Virus record (IMG/VR): IMGVR_UViG_3300031673_000164
Span: 1-41,042 of that record
Strand: one strand, 5' to 3'
Length of the DNA: 41,042 nt
From: a virus
Made by a program: the position numbers and the translations under genes
The notes under the pieces: generated by a model
Databases searched by the model: none
What the model was told of the DNA's origin: nothing
What the model saw: only the letters and a program-made list of their open reading frames with translations
Shown: in pieces, positions 1-8,271 of the stretch
Position numbering within the stretch: the first letter of the stretch is position 1
Layout: every line of letters starts with the position of its first letter

Positions 1-2
1 GC

Positions 3-1586
3 GTCAACGTCATCGTGCCCCGGCCCACGGGTAAGAGCCTGCGTGCGCTGGAAGCTTGGAGCGTGGACAACCGGGGCTCGCTCAGTGATCGGTTCCTGAC
101 CTACGTGGACGCCTCGCCGCTGACCGATATCCTCAGTCTCGGCCTCAAGGTCAATGAGAAGGACGGCTCGGCCCGGATCGCGGTGCGTGGAGACGCAGAG
201 GCCACCCACGTGCGCGTGGCCTGGCACGTTGGCCTGCCCTCCACGGTAGGGGCCGACTGGCCCACCACGGCGGACCTGGCCACGGCTACTGCGGGCAACG
301 GGCGATTCCGGGCGCTGGCGGGTGGGAGCACGCTGGCCTGGAGCTCCACCATCGGCACGGTCAAGATCGGCCAGGCCATGCGGCTGTTGGCCGCGGCCTA
401 TCCTAGCTCAAGCACGGACTCCACGTTGCACGGCAGGCTGGGCATGGCCGCAGATATGCGCGGCGAGCGGGTGCCCACCCTGCTGGAATCCGGCAGTACG
501 GAGGCCGGTGCGACGGCGGGCCACGCGGTTACGGTCATCGACCCGAGCACGTGGCAGGCCAAGGTGCTCCGGTACCGGACCAAGAGCGGCGTGGGCAGCC
601 CGAGCGCGTGGACCTTCGTGGACAATCGGAGCACGGGCGCACTGGCGAACGGCGTCCGCTACAGCCGCACGGTGACGCTGATCGAGAAGCACCAGAGCTT
701 CATCGAATGGCAGATGCTCTGGGACGGCAACGACAGCACGGGCCATGTGGCGCAGATGACCAGCCCCGGCTTCGACCGCGGCAAGATTCCCGACGTGGCC
801 GTGCTGGGCAGTTTCTCCACGGGCGGCAAACTTAGCGTGACGTGGCAGGGCGACTTCGACACACACAGCGTCAAGCTCGCGGTGGCCTCCAGCGGTAACC
901 CGACCATTGCGGCGATCCGCGCATCGACCGCCCCACTGGACGGGCGCGTGGGCACGAGCACGGGCATGAGCACCGCCTCGGACGGCCAGACGTGGTACAT
1001 CGGGCTGCTGGGCTACAGCAGCACGGGCGGTGGCGGCAACGAAAGCAGCACGGCGTTCTTCCTGCCGGTGACGTTCGGGGCCGAGCGCAACGCGCTCACG
1101 TCCGTATGGATAGAACTGGTGCCTGGTTTCATACCCCCCGATCAGGACTTCGTTGAGGCGTGGGTATACTGGAACCTAAAGAGTACCGCCGCCACAAAGA
1201 GTCTCAGGATTGTTTCAGATTGGGTTCCGACTGTCTTCGGCCCATCAACGATCAAGGTCAATGGTCCCGCTAAGGACGGCTCGACATTCTCCTCCTTTGA
1301 GATGGCCGAGAACCAGATCATTACCACGACGGTCACTCCGTATAGTGGGGCGGATTACACTGGCGCGGCAGGCCGCCCCGTGTCCTATACGCTCGGAGGG
1401 GGACCACCGCTTATTACTACAAGCAGCACGGGGTCCTACGTCGGCACGGCATTGGAGGTCGGGTGGGGCGTCACACACGATCAGAGCACAGCGGGCCGCC
1501 CTCGGGTGAAACTCCGCTTGACGTTGAATCCCAAGGATCCGTCCACCACCACCTTGGCGGATGGTGAGTTGTGGGGCACCTACTAG
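3..1586 (+). CDS. Tail/fibre structural protein, 5' partial
   Basis: The frame is open to the left edge of the window, so the true start lies outside; the first possible in-window start is a GTG at 15. About 528 codons are visible. The product has no signal peptide, membrane segment or catalytic motif that I recognise. It is rich in Gly, Ser and Thr, with many beta-strand-like stretches (alternating hydrophobic residues, frequent W and Y), as in phage tail-tip or fibre proteins. Ser-Thr dipeptides are very frequent (21 counted after residue 15). It ends with TAG three bases before the FN3 protein that follows, so the two are co-translated. The assignment to the tail rests on composition and on the FN3 and lysis genes next door; the exact function is unknown. 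Confidence 0.7.
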   Translation, partial: VNVIVPRPTGKSLRALEAWSVDNRGSLSDRFLTYVDASPLTDILSLGLKVNEKDGSARIAVRGDAEATHVRVAWHVGLPSTVGADWPTTADLATATAGNGRFRALAGGSTLAWSSTIGTVKIGQAMRLLAAAYPSSSTDSTLHGRLGMAADMRGERVPTLLESGSTEAGATAGHAVTVIDPSTWQAKVLRYRTKSGVGSPSAWTFVDNRSTGALANGVRYSRTVTLIEKHQSFIEWQMLWDGNDSTGHVAQMTSPGFDRGKIPDVAVLGSFSTGGKLSVTWQGDFDTHSVKLAVASSGNPTIAAIRASTAPLDGRVGTSTGMSTASDGQTWYIGLLGYSSTGGGGNESSTAFFLPVTFGAERNALTSVWIELVPGFIPPDQDFVEAWVYWNLKSTAATKSLRIVSDWVPTVFGPSTIKVNGPAKDGSTFSSFEMAENQIITTTVTPYSGADYTGAAGRPVSYTLGGGPPLITTSSTGSYVGTALEVGWGVTHDQSTAGRPRVKLRLTLNPKDPSTTTLADGELWGTY

Positions 1587-1589
1587 GCC

Positions 1590-3776
1590 ATGAGCCATGA
1601 TCTGTGGGTGGGCAGTACGGGCGGCAACCGACACGTCACGAAGCTCTGGGTCGGCACCACGGGCGGTAACGTCCAGATCAAGAAACTGTGGGTTGGCGAT
1701 TCAGGTACCAACCGGCTGATCCTCAGTTATGCGGTATCGCCGCCGGCAGTCGTGAACGTCGCCACGCTCGGCCACAACGAACTGCGCATCACGTGGAGCA
1801 CGGGCGAGGGTGCCACCGAGTATCTGATTCAGCGGTATGACGGCGGGTGGGTCACGGTCGAAACATCTACGGGCCTGCTCTGGGACAACTCCACCGGCCT
1901 GAACGATGGCGCCGAATACGAATATCGGGTCATATCGTCGGACGGCTCTACGCAGAGCGCCCCGTCTAGCGCGGCCTCGGGCATTACCACGCTGAAGGAG
2001 CCCGTGATGGTACGGGCCGAGCGCGGGCCCACGCCGTGGTCACAGGGCAGCATCTACTACAACGACGGCGGGTCGGTATCCGAGTCCGAGATTCGGATCT
2101 ATTCGGACGATGGCGGCGGCTACGTGCTCGCGGACACCGTCGCACCGAACAGCACGCAGCAGGACATCGGCGGGCTGGCCCCGGCCACGTCCTACACGAT
2201 CAAGCTCCGCAACTACAACGCGGTCGCGAACGAGAGCGCGGACAGCGGGACGGACAGTTTCGATACGGCGCCCGGCTCGCCCGATTGGGCGGCGACGTAT
2301 CCGCAGGACGCGAGCACGAGCGATGACGAGATCAAGCTCAAGCTGCTGCCTGAGCCCGGATCCACAGCCTACGACGTATACTACCGGATCAATGCCAGCA
2401 TGGGCGGCGATCCGCTGGGTACCGGCGTGAATCTCGGTACGCTCGCGCCCGCCCAGATCGTGACCGCCGCGTATGTCCACGACACCAGCCAGGCCCACGG
2501 TACCGTGATGTATTACCAGTGCCGCTCGCGAGACGTGGTGGGGCCGGGCAACTGGAGCGCGGAGGCGAGTGCCACGGTGGTGATGCGCATACCCGGGCCT
2601 CCGGCGAACGTCGTGGCATCCTACAGCACGGCGGCCATGCTAGGCTCCGTCAAGTGGACCATCGGCGTGCCTGCCAATGAGGCGGGGTTCCGACTCCAGC
2701 GCGCGGCCAAACCGTTCGGCGGCGCATATGGGGCCTGGGGCACGGAGGACATTCCGGGGGCAGGCAGCACGCACAGTACCGGGGACGTGGTTACGCCGGG
2801 CAACTTCTACAAGTACCAGATCCGGGCCGAGAACGCGGGCGGCAATAGCAGCTATGCGCCCTCGAATGAGATCACGGTCCACGATACGCCTGATATCGTA
2901 ACCAACGTCGTTCTCACACTGACGGGCAGCACGGACTACAGCAGCGAGCTTGTAGTGAAGTGGACGCCGGGCGGCGGCGCGGTCACCTATCAGGAAGTCG
3001 AGCACAAGGCAGCCGTGGACGGATGGACGGGCACGCCGCAGAGCACGGGCATCGCCCCGGCCTCTACGAGCTTCACGATCACCGCACTGGCCGACGATAC
3101 GCTGTTCCAGGCGCGTGTGCGTGGGTACAACCCCGTGGACGGCGCAGGCCCGTGGTCGAGCACGGCCGGGTCGGCCCACGCGCAATACACCTATCCGACA
3201 ATGCCGAACGCGCCTAGCTGGTTCGGGGCATACCCAGAGCCGAAGCAGGCGACGGACGACGTGCTCCTGATACGGTGGAGCCATACGGCCAGCGCGGACG
3301 AGTACGATGTCCATGGCAGCCTGAGCAGCGGGTTCTCGCCCTCTTCGACCAACCGGCTGACCACGGTGGTGGCTACGACGTACCCGGACAGCGGAATCGC
3401 GGCCGACACACGGAAATACTACCAACTCATTGCCCGCCACATCGCTACGGCGAGCACGCATGATGCGGTGAGCGCGGCCAGCACAGAGGGCTACGCCCGG
3501 ACGCACATCAATAAGCCGACCTACTTCAGCATTCACGCAATGAGCACGGCGACGGGCTACATCTTCATGCATTGGCGTAATCTGAATAGCACGGGCGATG
3601 CGCGGATCGAGACCATGACGATTGATCGCTATACGGGCGCGTGGGGCACGGTAGCGTCCACGGTGTTCGAGGGTTCCACCAGCTACACAGATATCGGTGC
3701 CAGCACGTCGGTAACGAAGTACCGCATCAAGTACAACTCGGAATCCAACTGGACCGAGAAGCCGGTTCCGATCTAA
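1590..3776 (+). CDS. Multi-fibronectin type III tail protein
   Basis: This 728-residue protein opens with three short repeats built on LWVG (residues about 5-46: LWVGSTGGN, LWVGTTGGN, LWVGDSGTN). About seven fibronectin type III-like beta-sandwich units follow, each roughly 85-105 residues, with the usual pattern of a Pro-rich linker, a V-x-W strand (ITW, VKW, IRW) and a Y-x-Y/Y-x-V strand near the end. FN3 arrays are common on phage tail tubes, tips and fibres, where they are thought to bind surface carbohydrate weakly. The ATG at 1590 lies three bases after the previous stop. Ser-Thr pairs are again strongly enriched (23 counted). No enzymatic domain is visible. The FN3 call is secure; the exact tail location is an inference. 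Confidence 0.82.
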   Translation: MSHDLWVGSTGGNRHVTKLWVGTTGGNVQIKKLWVGDSGTNRLILSYAVSPPAVVNVATLGHNELRITWSTGEGATEYLIQRYDGGWVTVETSTGLLWDNSTGLNDGAEYEYRVISSDGSTQSAPSSAASGITTLKEPVMVRAERGPTPWSQGSIYYNDGGSVSESEIRIYSDDGGGYVLADTVAPNSTQQDIGGLAPATSYTIKLRNYNAVANESADSGTDSFDTAPGSPDWAATYPQDASTSDDEIKLKLLPEPGSTAYDVYYRINASMGGDPLGTGVNLGTLAPAQIVTAAYVHDTSQAHGTVMYYQCRSRDVVGPGNWSAEASATVVMRIPGPPANVVASYSTAAMLGSVKWTIGVPANEAGFRLQRAAKPFGGAYGAWGTEDIPGAGSTHSTGDVVTPGNFYKYQIRAENAGGNSSYAPSNEITVHDTPDIVTNVVLTLTGSTDYSSELVVKWTPGGGAVTYQEVEHKAAVDGWTGTPQSTGIAPASTSFTITALADDTLFQARVRGYNPVDGAGPWSSTAGSAHAQYTYPTMPNAPSWFGAYPEPKQATDDVLLIRWSHTASADEYDVHGSLSSGFSPSSTNRLTTVVATTYPDSGIAADTRKYYQLIARHIATASTHDAVSAASTEGYARTHINKPTYFSIHAMSTATGYIFMHWRNLNSTGDARIETMTIDRYTGAWGTVASTVFEGSTSYTDIGASTSVTKYRIKYNSESNWTEKPVPI

Positions 3777-3790
3777 CAGGGAGGTAGGAA

Positions 3791-3973
3791 ATGTTCGCTA
3801 ACGTAGCAGATATGAGCGCGTTCCTGCTGGTGGCCGCAGGGGTCGTTGCCGTGCTGATCGTGGCACTGGTGTGGCGCTACAACCGGGCACGGGACGAGGG
3901 CAGGACGCACCCCGGGAGCGGCACGGCAGACCCGGGCTCGGGCGGGCACGGGCCAACGGAACACCAGCGGTGA
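3791..3973 (+). CDS. Small single-pass membrane protein
   Basis: This 60-residue protein has one hydrophobic helix (about residues 9-27, FLLVAAGVVAVLIVALVW). A positively charged stretch (WRYNRARDEGR) and a Gly/Pro/His-rich polar tail follow. The ribosome site GGGAGGT sits at good distance before the ATG. It lies between the tail genes and the lysis cassette, so it could be a small holin, a spanin-like or antiholin component, or a structural membrane peptide. Nothing in the sequence decides between these. Confidence 0.6.
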   Translation: MFANVADMSAFLLVAAGVVAVLIVALVWRYNRARDEGRTHPGSGTADPGSGGHGPTEHQR

Positions 3974-3988
3974 TTTAGCTACCTGCGG

Positions 3989-4017
3989 TTGCCCGAATCG
4001 GTAACAGACCGTAGACT
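3989..4017 (+). promoter_or_regulatory. Candidate sigma-70 promoter before lysis cassette
   Basis: TTGCCC (3989-3994) and TAGACT (4012-4017) are separated by 17 bases in the 119-bp gap before the holin-like gene. Spacing is ideal and each box matches consensus at four of six positions. This is one of few intergenic gaps in a tightly packed genome, which adds some support. No operator is evident. Confidence 0.4.
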
Positions 4018-4045
4018 AGAAGCCATCTGGCAACGGGGGGACGCC

Positions 4046-4096
4046 ATGCAGAGAGAACGGCGCACCACACGAGTACACGGCAGGCGCGGGCCATGA
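4046..4096 (+). CDS. Possible 16-codon leader peptide
   Basis: An ATG at 4046 follows a G-rich ribosome-site-like run (GGGGGG at about 4035-4040). The frame reads 16 codons of an Arg-rich peptide (MQRERRTTRVHGRRGP) and stops at 4094-4096, so its TGA overlaps the ATG of the holin-like gene at 4093 in the ATGA form used throughout this genome. The holin-like gene has only a weak ribosome site of its own, so translation may be coupled to this leader. The peptide itself may have no function. It could be chance. Confidence 0.35.
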   Translation: MQRERRTTRVHGRRGP

Positions 4097-4425
4097 CCGA
4101 GCGCCGCCAGAAGATGCGCTGGCCGTGGTGGTCCACGACGCGGTGGACCGTGGCGCTGTTCACGCTCGCCGAGGTGTGGCGACTCGCGCACTCCCCCATA
4201 GGTGCAGCGAATTGGGCCGAAGCCTTCATCGTCTTCTGCGTCCTGTTCGCGCTCCCGATTGACGGCGCGCTAAGCAAGGCCCCGGCCGAGGCGGTGGTCC
4301 GGGCCGTCACGGGGATGTTCGGCAAGCCCGGCGAGGCGGGGACGATCTTCGCGGATCGCATGATAAACACCCGCGCCGTGGACGATCCCGAGATTCCGAT
4401 GGGTTCTGCCCAGGTGGAACCATGA
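4093..4425 (+). CDS. Putative holin (two membrane segments)
   Basis: This 110-residue protein has a basic, Trp-rich N-terminus (residues 1-17). Two hydrophobic segments follow (about 18-32 and 41-57), then a soluble C-terminal part of about 50 residues. It is immediately upstream of, and overlaps by ATGA, the endolysin gene. Size, topology and position fit a holin, which would make pores in the inner membrane and release or activate the endolysin. No family signature is recognised, so the role rests on position. The membrane protein at 4952 is an alternative or second holin candidate. Confidence 0.55.
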   Translation: MTERRQKMRWPWWSTTRWTVALFTLAEVWRLAHSPIGAANWAEAFIVFCVLFALPIDGALSKAPAEAVVRAVTGMFGKPGEAGTIFADRMINTRAVDDPEIPMGSAQVEP

Positions 4426-4955
4426 GCGGCTTCTATCAGGCATTGCCCGTCACCCTGAGATTCGAGGGCGGCGGCGCAGATAACCCGGCCGATCCCGGCG
4501 GGCGCACCATGAAGGGCATCACCCAGGCCGTGTTCAACGCCTGGCTCGGGGCCAACGGGAAGCCCGCCCGCGACGTGTGGACCATCACGGACGCCGAGGT
4601 GGAGTTGATCTACCACCACAATTATTGGCTCCCGGCCAAATGCGAGGCCCTGCCGTGGCCCGTCAGTCTGTGCCACTTCGACGCCAGCGTGAACCACGGG
4701 CTCGCGGGTGCAGCGAAGATCCTACAGCGCGCCGTGGGCGTTCCTGCGGACGGCAATGTCGGGCCGCAGACGTTGGCCGCCGTCGCTGCCCTGCCATTGC
4801 CCACCTTAGTAGGGCGGATGTTGTGGGAACGCCTGGACTATTACGAGCGCATCTGTCTGGGGCGCCCCGCGTCCCGTGTCTTCCTCCTGGCCTGGGTGTC
4901 CCGTGTGAACGCGCTACGGGACCGCTGCCGGGTGGATCTGCCGGAGATCGCATGA
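4422..4955 (+). CDS. Endolysin, glycoside hydrolase family 108 type
   Basis: This 177-residue protein matches the GH108 muramidase pattern. The N-terminal motif FEGG (Glu15, the expected catalytic acid) is followed by NPADPGGRTMKGIT (residues 21-34), the typical D-P-G-G-x-T-x-x-G-I-T signature. Next come Y-x-x-x-YW (about 65-70) and a C-terminal peptidoglycan-binding-like half with GVPADGNVGPQTL (about 107-119). Family members cleave the MurNAc-GlcNAc bond of peptidoglycan at the end of infection. There is no signal peptide, so export would need the neighbouring holin. It overlaps the genes on both sides by ATGA. The length is normal for the family. Confidence 0.88.
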   Translation: MSGFYQALPVTLRFEGGGADNPADPGGRTMKGITQAVFNAWLGANGKPARDVWTITDAEVELIYHHNYWLPAKCEALPWPVSLCHFDASVNHGLAGAAKILQRAVGVPADGNVGPQTLAAVAALPLPTLVGRMLWERLDYYERICLGRPASRVFLLAWVSRVNALRDRCRVDLPEIA

Positions 4956-5380
4956 ACCCCGGCAGCTTCGATCCCGACAACTGGCCCGTGGAGTCCTATC
5001 CGTGGTGGCTCAAGTGGTTCCGCCGGGTGTGGGCCTACGCCTCGCCGCGCGTCACGGGCCATTCCGCGCACGCCCTGAATGCGCTCCTGGTGTGGGTGCT
5101 GATCGGCGGCCCGCTGTGGCTCCCGCTCGCCTGGTACTGGCCCCTGGCTGTCGCGTTCTATTCGCTCCGCGAACTGCCCGACCTATGCCGGGGGCGTGGT
5201 GATGCGCTCGACCACGTGGGCGACGTGATGTGGGTCTACGCCATGGGTGTGGCTCTGTGGTTGCCTCCCATGGTGCTGATGTGGTGGATAATCCCCGTAG
5301 CGGCGGTTCAGGTCGCCTTCTGGGCCGGTCCTGCGCCCGCATGGATGCCCCGTGAGTCTCTACTGTGGGGAGATAGATGA
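4952..5380 (+). CDS. Membrane protein, possible second holin or lysis regulator
   Basis: The ATG at 4952 overlaps the endolysin stop (ATGA) and gives 142 residues. The protein is Trp- and Pro-rich, with hydrophobic segments at about 46-73 (Leu/Trp-rich, may form one or two helices), and a strongly hydrophobic stretch at about 92-125. No conserved motif is recognised. Position directly after the endolysin suggests a lysis role such as antiholin or second holin, but this is only positional. An in-frame extension upstream lies inside the endolysin gene and is not supported. Confidence 0.55.
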   Translation: MNPGSFDPDNWPVESYPWWLKWFRRVWAYASPRVTGHSAHALNALLVWVLIGGPLWLPLAWYWPLAVAFYSLRELPDLCRGRGDALDHVGDVMWVYAMGVALWLPPMVLMWWIIPVAAVQVAFWAGPAPAWMPRESLLWGDR

Positions 5381-5571
5381 AGCACTGGACCTGTGAAGTC
5401 TGCGACCAGGAGAACAGTGGCGATTGGATGAATTGCGTTCATTGCAGCCGTATGCGTGGCACCTGGATCTGCCGGTGGTGCGGGCGCAAGCAATGCGAGA
5501 CATCCAAGGCGTGCCGAGCGTGCGGCCAGAAGAAGGGCACCGTGCCACCTGAGCCCCCACCGAAGACGTAG
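5377..5571 (+). CDS. Small zinc-finger protein with RanBP2-like and ribbon motifs
   Basis: This 64-residue protein carries eight cysteines as four CxxC-type pairs: CEVC (6-9), CVHC (20-23), CRWC (32-35) and CRAC (46-49). The first pair sits in a W-x-C-x-x-C context with a downstream N-x-x-x-C-x-x-C, like RanBP2 or rubredoxin-type zinc fingers. The protein ends in a Pro-rich tail. It probably binds two zinc ions and could contact RNA, DNA or protein. It overlaps the upstream membrane protein by ATGA. No specific role can be named. Confidence 0.7.
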   Translation: MKHWTCEVCDQENSGDWMNCVHCSRMRGTWICRWCGRKQCETSKACRACGQKKGTVPPEPPPKT

Positions 5572-5574
5572 CCC

Positions 5575-5820
5575 ATGGACCGCGAGCCGCACCTCCGGGT
5601 CGTGCGCGTCTCTGAAGACGCCGACGAGGATTGTGTGCTTGCTGTCCCTGACGGCATCGACCCGGGCGAGGCTCTCCAGGAGCAGGACGACCACCCGCTC
5701 CGCACCCTGCGGTACGAGGACCAGTCCCCATGGCGGTGCGGCGAGTGCAATCAGCCCGTGCTGCCAGGCTGGGCACGCTGTCCCGTGTGCGGCCGATTCC
5801 GGGAGGACTGTGAAACATGA
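5575..5820 (+). CDS. Small acidic protein with C-terminal zinc ribbon
   Basis: The protein has 81 residues. The first 50 are acidic and featureless. The last 30 hold CGEC (55-58) and CPVC (69-72) separated by ten residues, a classic zinc ribbon (W-x-C-x-x-C, then W-A-R-C-P-V-C-G). It follows another zinc-finger gene by three bases. Unknown function; the metal site is the only inferable property. Confidence 0.65.
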   Translation: MDREPHLRVVRVSEDADEDCVLAVPDGIDPGEALQEQDDHPLRTLRYEDQSPWRCGECNQPVLPGWARCPVCGRFREDCET

Positions 5821-6236
5821 GAGTGCGCTACCGTGAACTGCCCGACGCGCTGGACGCGGAGATCCGCAAGGTGGTAGCAGAGTGGCGCCCGTTCCTGCCC
5901 GGCTGGGTGGACACGCTCGTGATCTCCTATGACGACAAGGACCCTAACAGCTACGCATCCGCTACCGCCATGTGGGACCAGCGATCCGCCGAGATTGCAT
6001 TCCATCCGATGTTCTGGTCCATGGACGCGCGCGGGCGGGCGGTGACGATGCTTCACGAGATCGGCCACGTGCTCATGGCTCCACTGGACCAATGCGTAGA
6101 AACGATCATCACGCAGAAACCCAAGAGGGCCCTAGCCGAAAGGCTCTGGTCAGACGCATCCGAAGGGTACGTCAACGACTTCGCCGCGTTGGCGTGGCAC
6201 ACCCACAGGGGCGACCCCAACAGGGAGGGCGAGTGA
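5817..6236 (+). CDS. HExxH putative zinc metallopeptidase
   Basis: This 139-residue protein contains HEIGH at residues 80-84 in the context MLHEIGHVLMAPL, the zincin signature (two His ligands and catalytic Glu). A downstream Glu116 in SEGYVNDFA could be the third ligand. The N-terminal half predicts a substrate-cleft fold as in minimal gluzincin/SprT-like phage peptidases. There is no signal peptide, so it would act in the cytoplasm or inside the virion. It overlaps both neighbours by ATGA/GTGA. The substrate is unknown. The catalytic motif is clear, but no named family is certain. Confidence 0.65.
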   Translation: MRVRYRELPDALDAEIRKVVAEWRPFLPGWVDTLVISYDDKDPNSYASATAMWDQRSAEIAFHPMFWSMDARGRAVTMLHEIGHVLMAPLDQCVETIITQKPKRALAERLWSDASEGYVNDFAALAWHTHRGDPNREGE

Positions 6237-7099
6237 GCAAGAAGCGCAAGCACCTGATCGTCATGGTAGCCGACGTTCACGGGGGCTCCACGGTCGCGAT
6301 CTGCCAGCCTGAGGGGTTCCAACTGGACGACGGCGGGTGGTACAAGCCATCCAAGGCCCAATGCTGGATCTGGAACCACTACGTCAAGGCCATCGGTGAG
6401 GTCGCTGCGCTAGCGAAGGAGGAGGGCGCCGACGTGACGCTCGCCGTCAATGGCGACATGACGGATGGGCTCCACCACCTCAACACGAACGCGCAGTATA
6501 CCTCGGCCATGGACAGCCACCATGTCCGCACGGCAAACCGCGTCCTGGTCCACGCCTTCACCGAGCTCCGGCCCGTGGCCATCCACATGACCCGGGGCAC
6601 CGGGGCGCACGTGGGCAAGGGCGGCTCATTGGAAGAAGGGCTGGCAAGGGTGTTGCGCGATAAGGGGTTCCCGCTGGTGGAGGACCCCGACACCGGCCAA
6701 GTCACAAGCTACCGGCGGCGCTACGAAGTCGGTGGACTTCTCATTGACCAGGCCCACCACGGGCGCATGGGCCAGCGTGCGCACACGCGCAACCCGTACC
6801 TGCTGTACTACGCCCAGGACATCGAGTTCGAGGCGCGGGATGACAAGGAACGACCACCCGACATTGCCATCCGCTCCCACGCCCACCTGTACGGCGACTC
6901 CGGCCGGCCATACAAGCGCGTCACCCGCCTGATAGCCACGCCCTGCCTCCAGCTCGCCACCGAGTTCGTCCACCGGATCGCTGCCGAACGGCTGGCTGAC
7001 GTGGGGATCGCGGCCTGCATGATCCGTGACGGGCGCGACGAGGTGATTCCGTTCATCGCCGCGCCCCGGCGCCCCACCATCATTCGGAGCGCCGCATGA
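6233..7099 (+). CDS. Calcineurin-like metallophosphoesterase
   Basis: The GTG at 6233 overlaps the previous TGA and gives 288 residues. The metal-binding motifs occur in the expected order: D14-x-H16 in MVADVHGG, GD in NGDMTDG (73-79), a GTGAH variant in place of GNH(E/D) (122-126), AHH (174-176), and SHAH (215-218) in place of GHxH. The fold is a two-metal phosphoesterase acting on phosphomonoesters or diesters, including DNA ends or nucleotides. The residue changes in motifs III and V could alter specificity. It lies in the lysis/accessory operon, not beside DNA repair genes, so its substrate is open. Confidence 0.75.
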   Translation: MSKKRKHLIVMVADVHGGSTVAICQPEGFQLDDGGWYKPSKAQCWIWNHYVKAIGEVAALAKEEGADVTLAVNGDMTDGLHHLNTNAQYTSAMDSHHVRTANRVLVHAFTELRPVAIHMTRGTGAHVGKGGSLEEGLARVLRDKGFPLVEDPDTGQVTSYRRRYEVGGLLIDQAHHGRMGQRAHTRNPYLLYYAQDIEFEARDDKERPPDIAIRSHAHLYGDSGRPYKRVTRLIATPCLQLATEFVHRIAAERLADVGIAACMIRDGRDEVIPFIAAPRRPTIIRSAA

Positions 7100-7353
7100 G
7101 CCGCGACATGACCGAGGCCGAACTGATCCAGGCCATGCTCGAGGCCCAGCCAACGCCCGGGGCGTCGGCGCCTAACGCATTCACGTCTGCGGAGATTTGC
7201 GACATAACCGGCCTTCCCCTCACCACCGTGCAGCACCGGGTGAGGGCGCTGTGCCGTGAGGGCAAGATGGAAGGGTTCCGCGACTGGAGGCAGACGAGCG
7301 TGGGCCACCTTCAGCGGTACCCGGTGTTCCGGGTGGTGGAGCGCGCAGCATGA
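7096..7353 (+). CDS. Winged-helix/HTH DNA-binding protein
   Basis: This 85-residue protein has a helix-turn-helix at about residues 30-54 (TSAEICDITGLPLTTVQHRV), followed by R-A-L-C-R-E-G and a beta wing region (YPVFRVV). The layout resembles MarR/GntR-like small wHTH phage regulators. It starts by ATGA overlap with the phosphoesterase. The target is unknown; a role in switching the late operon is possible. Confidence 0.65.
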   Translation: MSRDMTEAELIQAMLEAQPTPGASAPNAFTSAEICDITGLPLTTVQHRVRALCREGKMEGFRDWRQTSVGHLQRYPVFRVVERAA

Positions 7354-7559
7354 AAGGCATCCTCGCGTTCAACCTGCCGGAAGACAGCGCCGAGTTCACG
7401 CGCGCATCCCGGGCCGGTGAAGCATTCGCGGCCATCGAGGCGTTCGGTGAATACTTGCGCGGCCAAGTGAAGCATTTGGGGCCCGCCGAGCGGGACGACA
7501 TGGTGGCCGTGCGCGAGGCGTGGTTCGAGGCGATGGGCGACCTGTTGGATATCCCATGA
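7350..7559 (+). CDS. Small conserved phage protein (GILAFNLPED type)
   Basis: This 69-residue protein begins MKGILAFNLPEDSAEF. That start, and the later LRGQVKHL segment, resemble a small conserved protein seen in many phages (M-K-A-x-L-x-F-x-L-P-E-x-x-x-E-F, then LRxxLK). No function is established to my knowledge. It is predicted helical and acidic at the end. ATGA overlaps on both sides make it part of the lysis/accessory operon. Confidence 0.6.
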   Translation: MKGILAFNLPEDSAEFTRASRAGEAFAAIEAFGEYLRGQVKHLGPAERDDMVAVREAWFEAMGDLLDIP

Positions 7560-8164
7560 ACGGCGCCAGGGTTGGCTTCTGGGTAATGGGCCGCATTGGG
7601 TGGGTGCTCGTGGGCGTTGCCCTGACGCTGGTGGCCTGCCTGTCGTGTTGGGAACGAGTATTCCCATATCGGGAAGTGGAGACCACGAGGGTTGCCATCA
7701 TCGTGCGCGAGGTGCCGTCGGGCCCGCCGGGGATACGCGACAGGATCGTGTACGTCTATCTACAACCCGACGTGCGCGCCATCGCCCCGGGAGCCGTCAT
7801 GGAGGACGTGGAGCGGTTCTGCCGTCCTATCCTGATAGCGCAGTCCGACCCGGAACGTCCTACTGAGCTAGGACAGGATAGCACAGAACGTGCGCTTCCG
7901 TCCCCCTCCGTGATCCGCTCCTTCACGGTTGGGCAGACTTGGCTCCCCTTCCAGCGGAACCCCCTGCTCGTGACGAGCATGAATGGCTACGGCGACTTGG
8001 TGGCCGAGGACTACCGGGTGCGCCTGCCACTTGGGGTCGCCGCCGGGCTCGAGGAGCCGTACCGCACGACGGTGCGCTATCCCCGGTGGGCCCCGCTCTA
8101 TGAGATCCCGAAGGCGCTGGGCTACTACGCCATCCTTCGTGCGCTTGAGGCCGTGGTGCGCTAG
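7556..8164 (+). CDS. Membrane-anchored protein of unknown function
   Basis: The ATG at 7556 overlaps the preceding TGA and gives 202 residues. A hydrophobic helix at about 11-29 (IGWVLVGVALTLVACLS) follows a short N-terminus and would anchor the protein, or act as a signal or lipoprotein-like sequence. The remaining 170 residues are polar and presumably periplasmic or extracytoplasmic, with several YPRW/YR motifs. No domain is recognised. It is the last gene of the first operon; a terminator-like hairpin and a new promoter follow. Confidence 0.6.
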   Translation: MNGARVGFWVMGRIGWVLVGVALTLVACLSCWERVFPYREVETTRVAIIVREVPSGPPGIRDRIVYVYLQPDVRAIAPGAVMEDVERFCRPILIAQSDPERPTELGQDSTERALPSPSVIRSFTVGQTWLPFQRNPLLVTSMNGYGDLVAEDYRVRLPLGVAAGLEEPYRTTVRYPRWAPLYEIPKALGYYAILRALEAVVR

Positions 8165-8215
8165 CGGCAGCTACCCTACCTGTTAGGGCGCGTGCTGACA
8201 ACTACGGCGTTTAAT

Positions 8216-8239
8216 GGCCGGGTCCTATGGGCTCCGGCC
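8216..8239 (+). terminator. Weak terminator-like hairpin
   Basis: GGCCGG (8216-8221) and CCGGCC (8234-8239) form a perfect six-base stem with a 12-base loop, followed by TCTGCTTATT rather than a clean T-run. A second small stem, CCCTA/TAGGG, lies just upstream at about 8174-8188. Placement between two operons favours a transcription end, but the tail is poor. Confidence 0.35.
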
Positions 8240-8271
8240 TCTGCTTATTGGTGGGTGCGGAAACAAGACCC

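Noticed and set aside
2640-3572. 310-codon minus-strand frame over the FN3 gene
   Set aside because: Arg/Ala/Val-rich shadow of a clear FN3 array; no ribosome site or motif.
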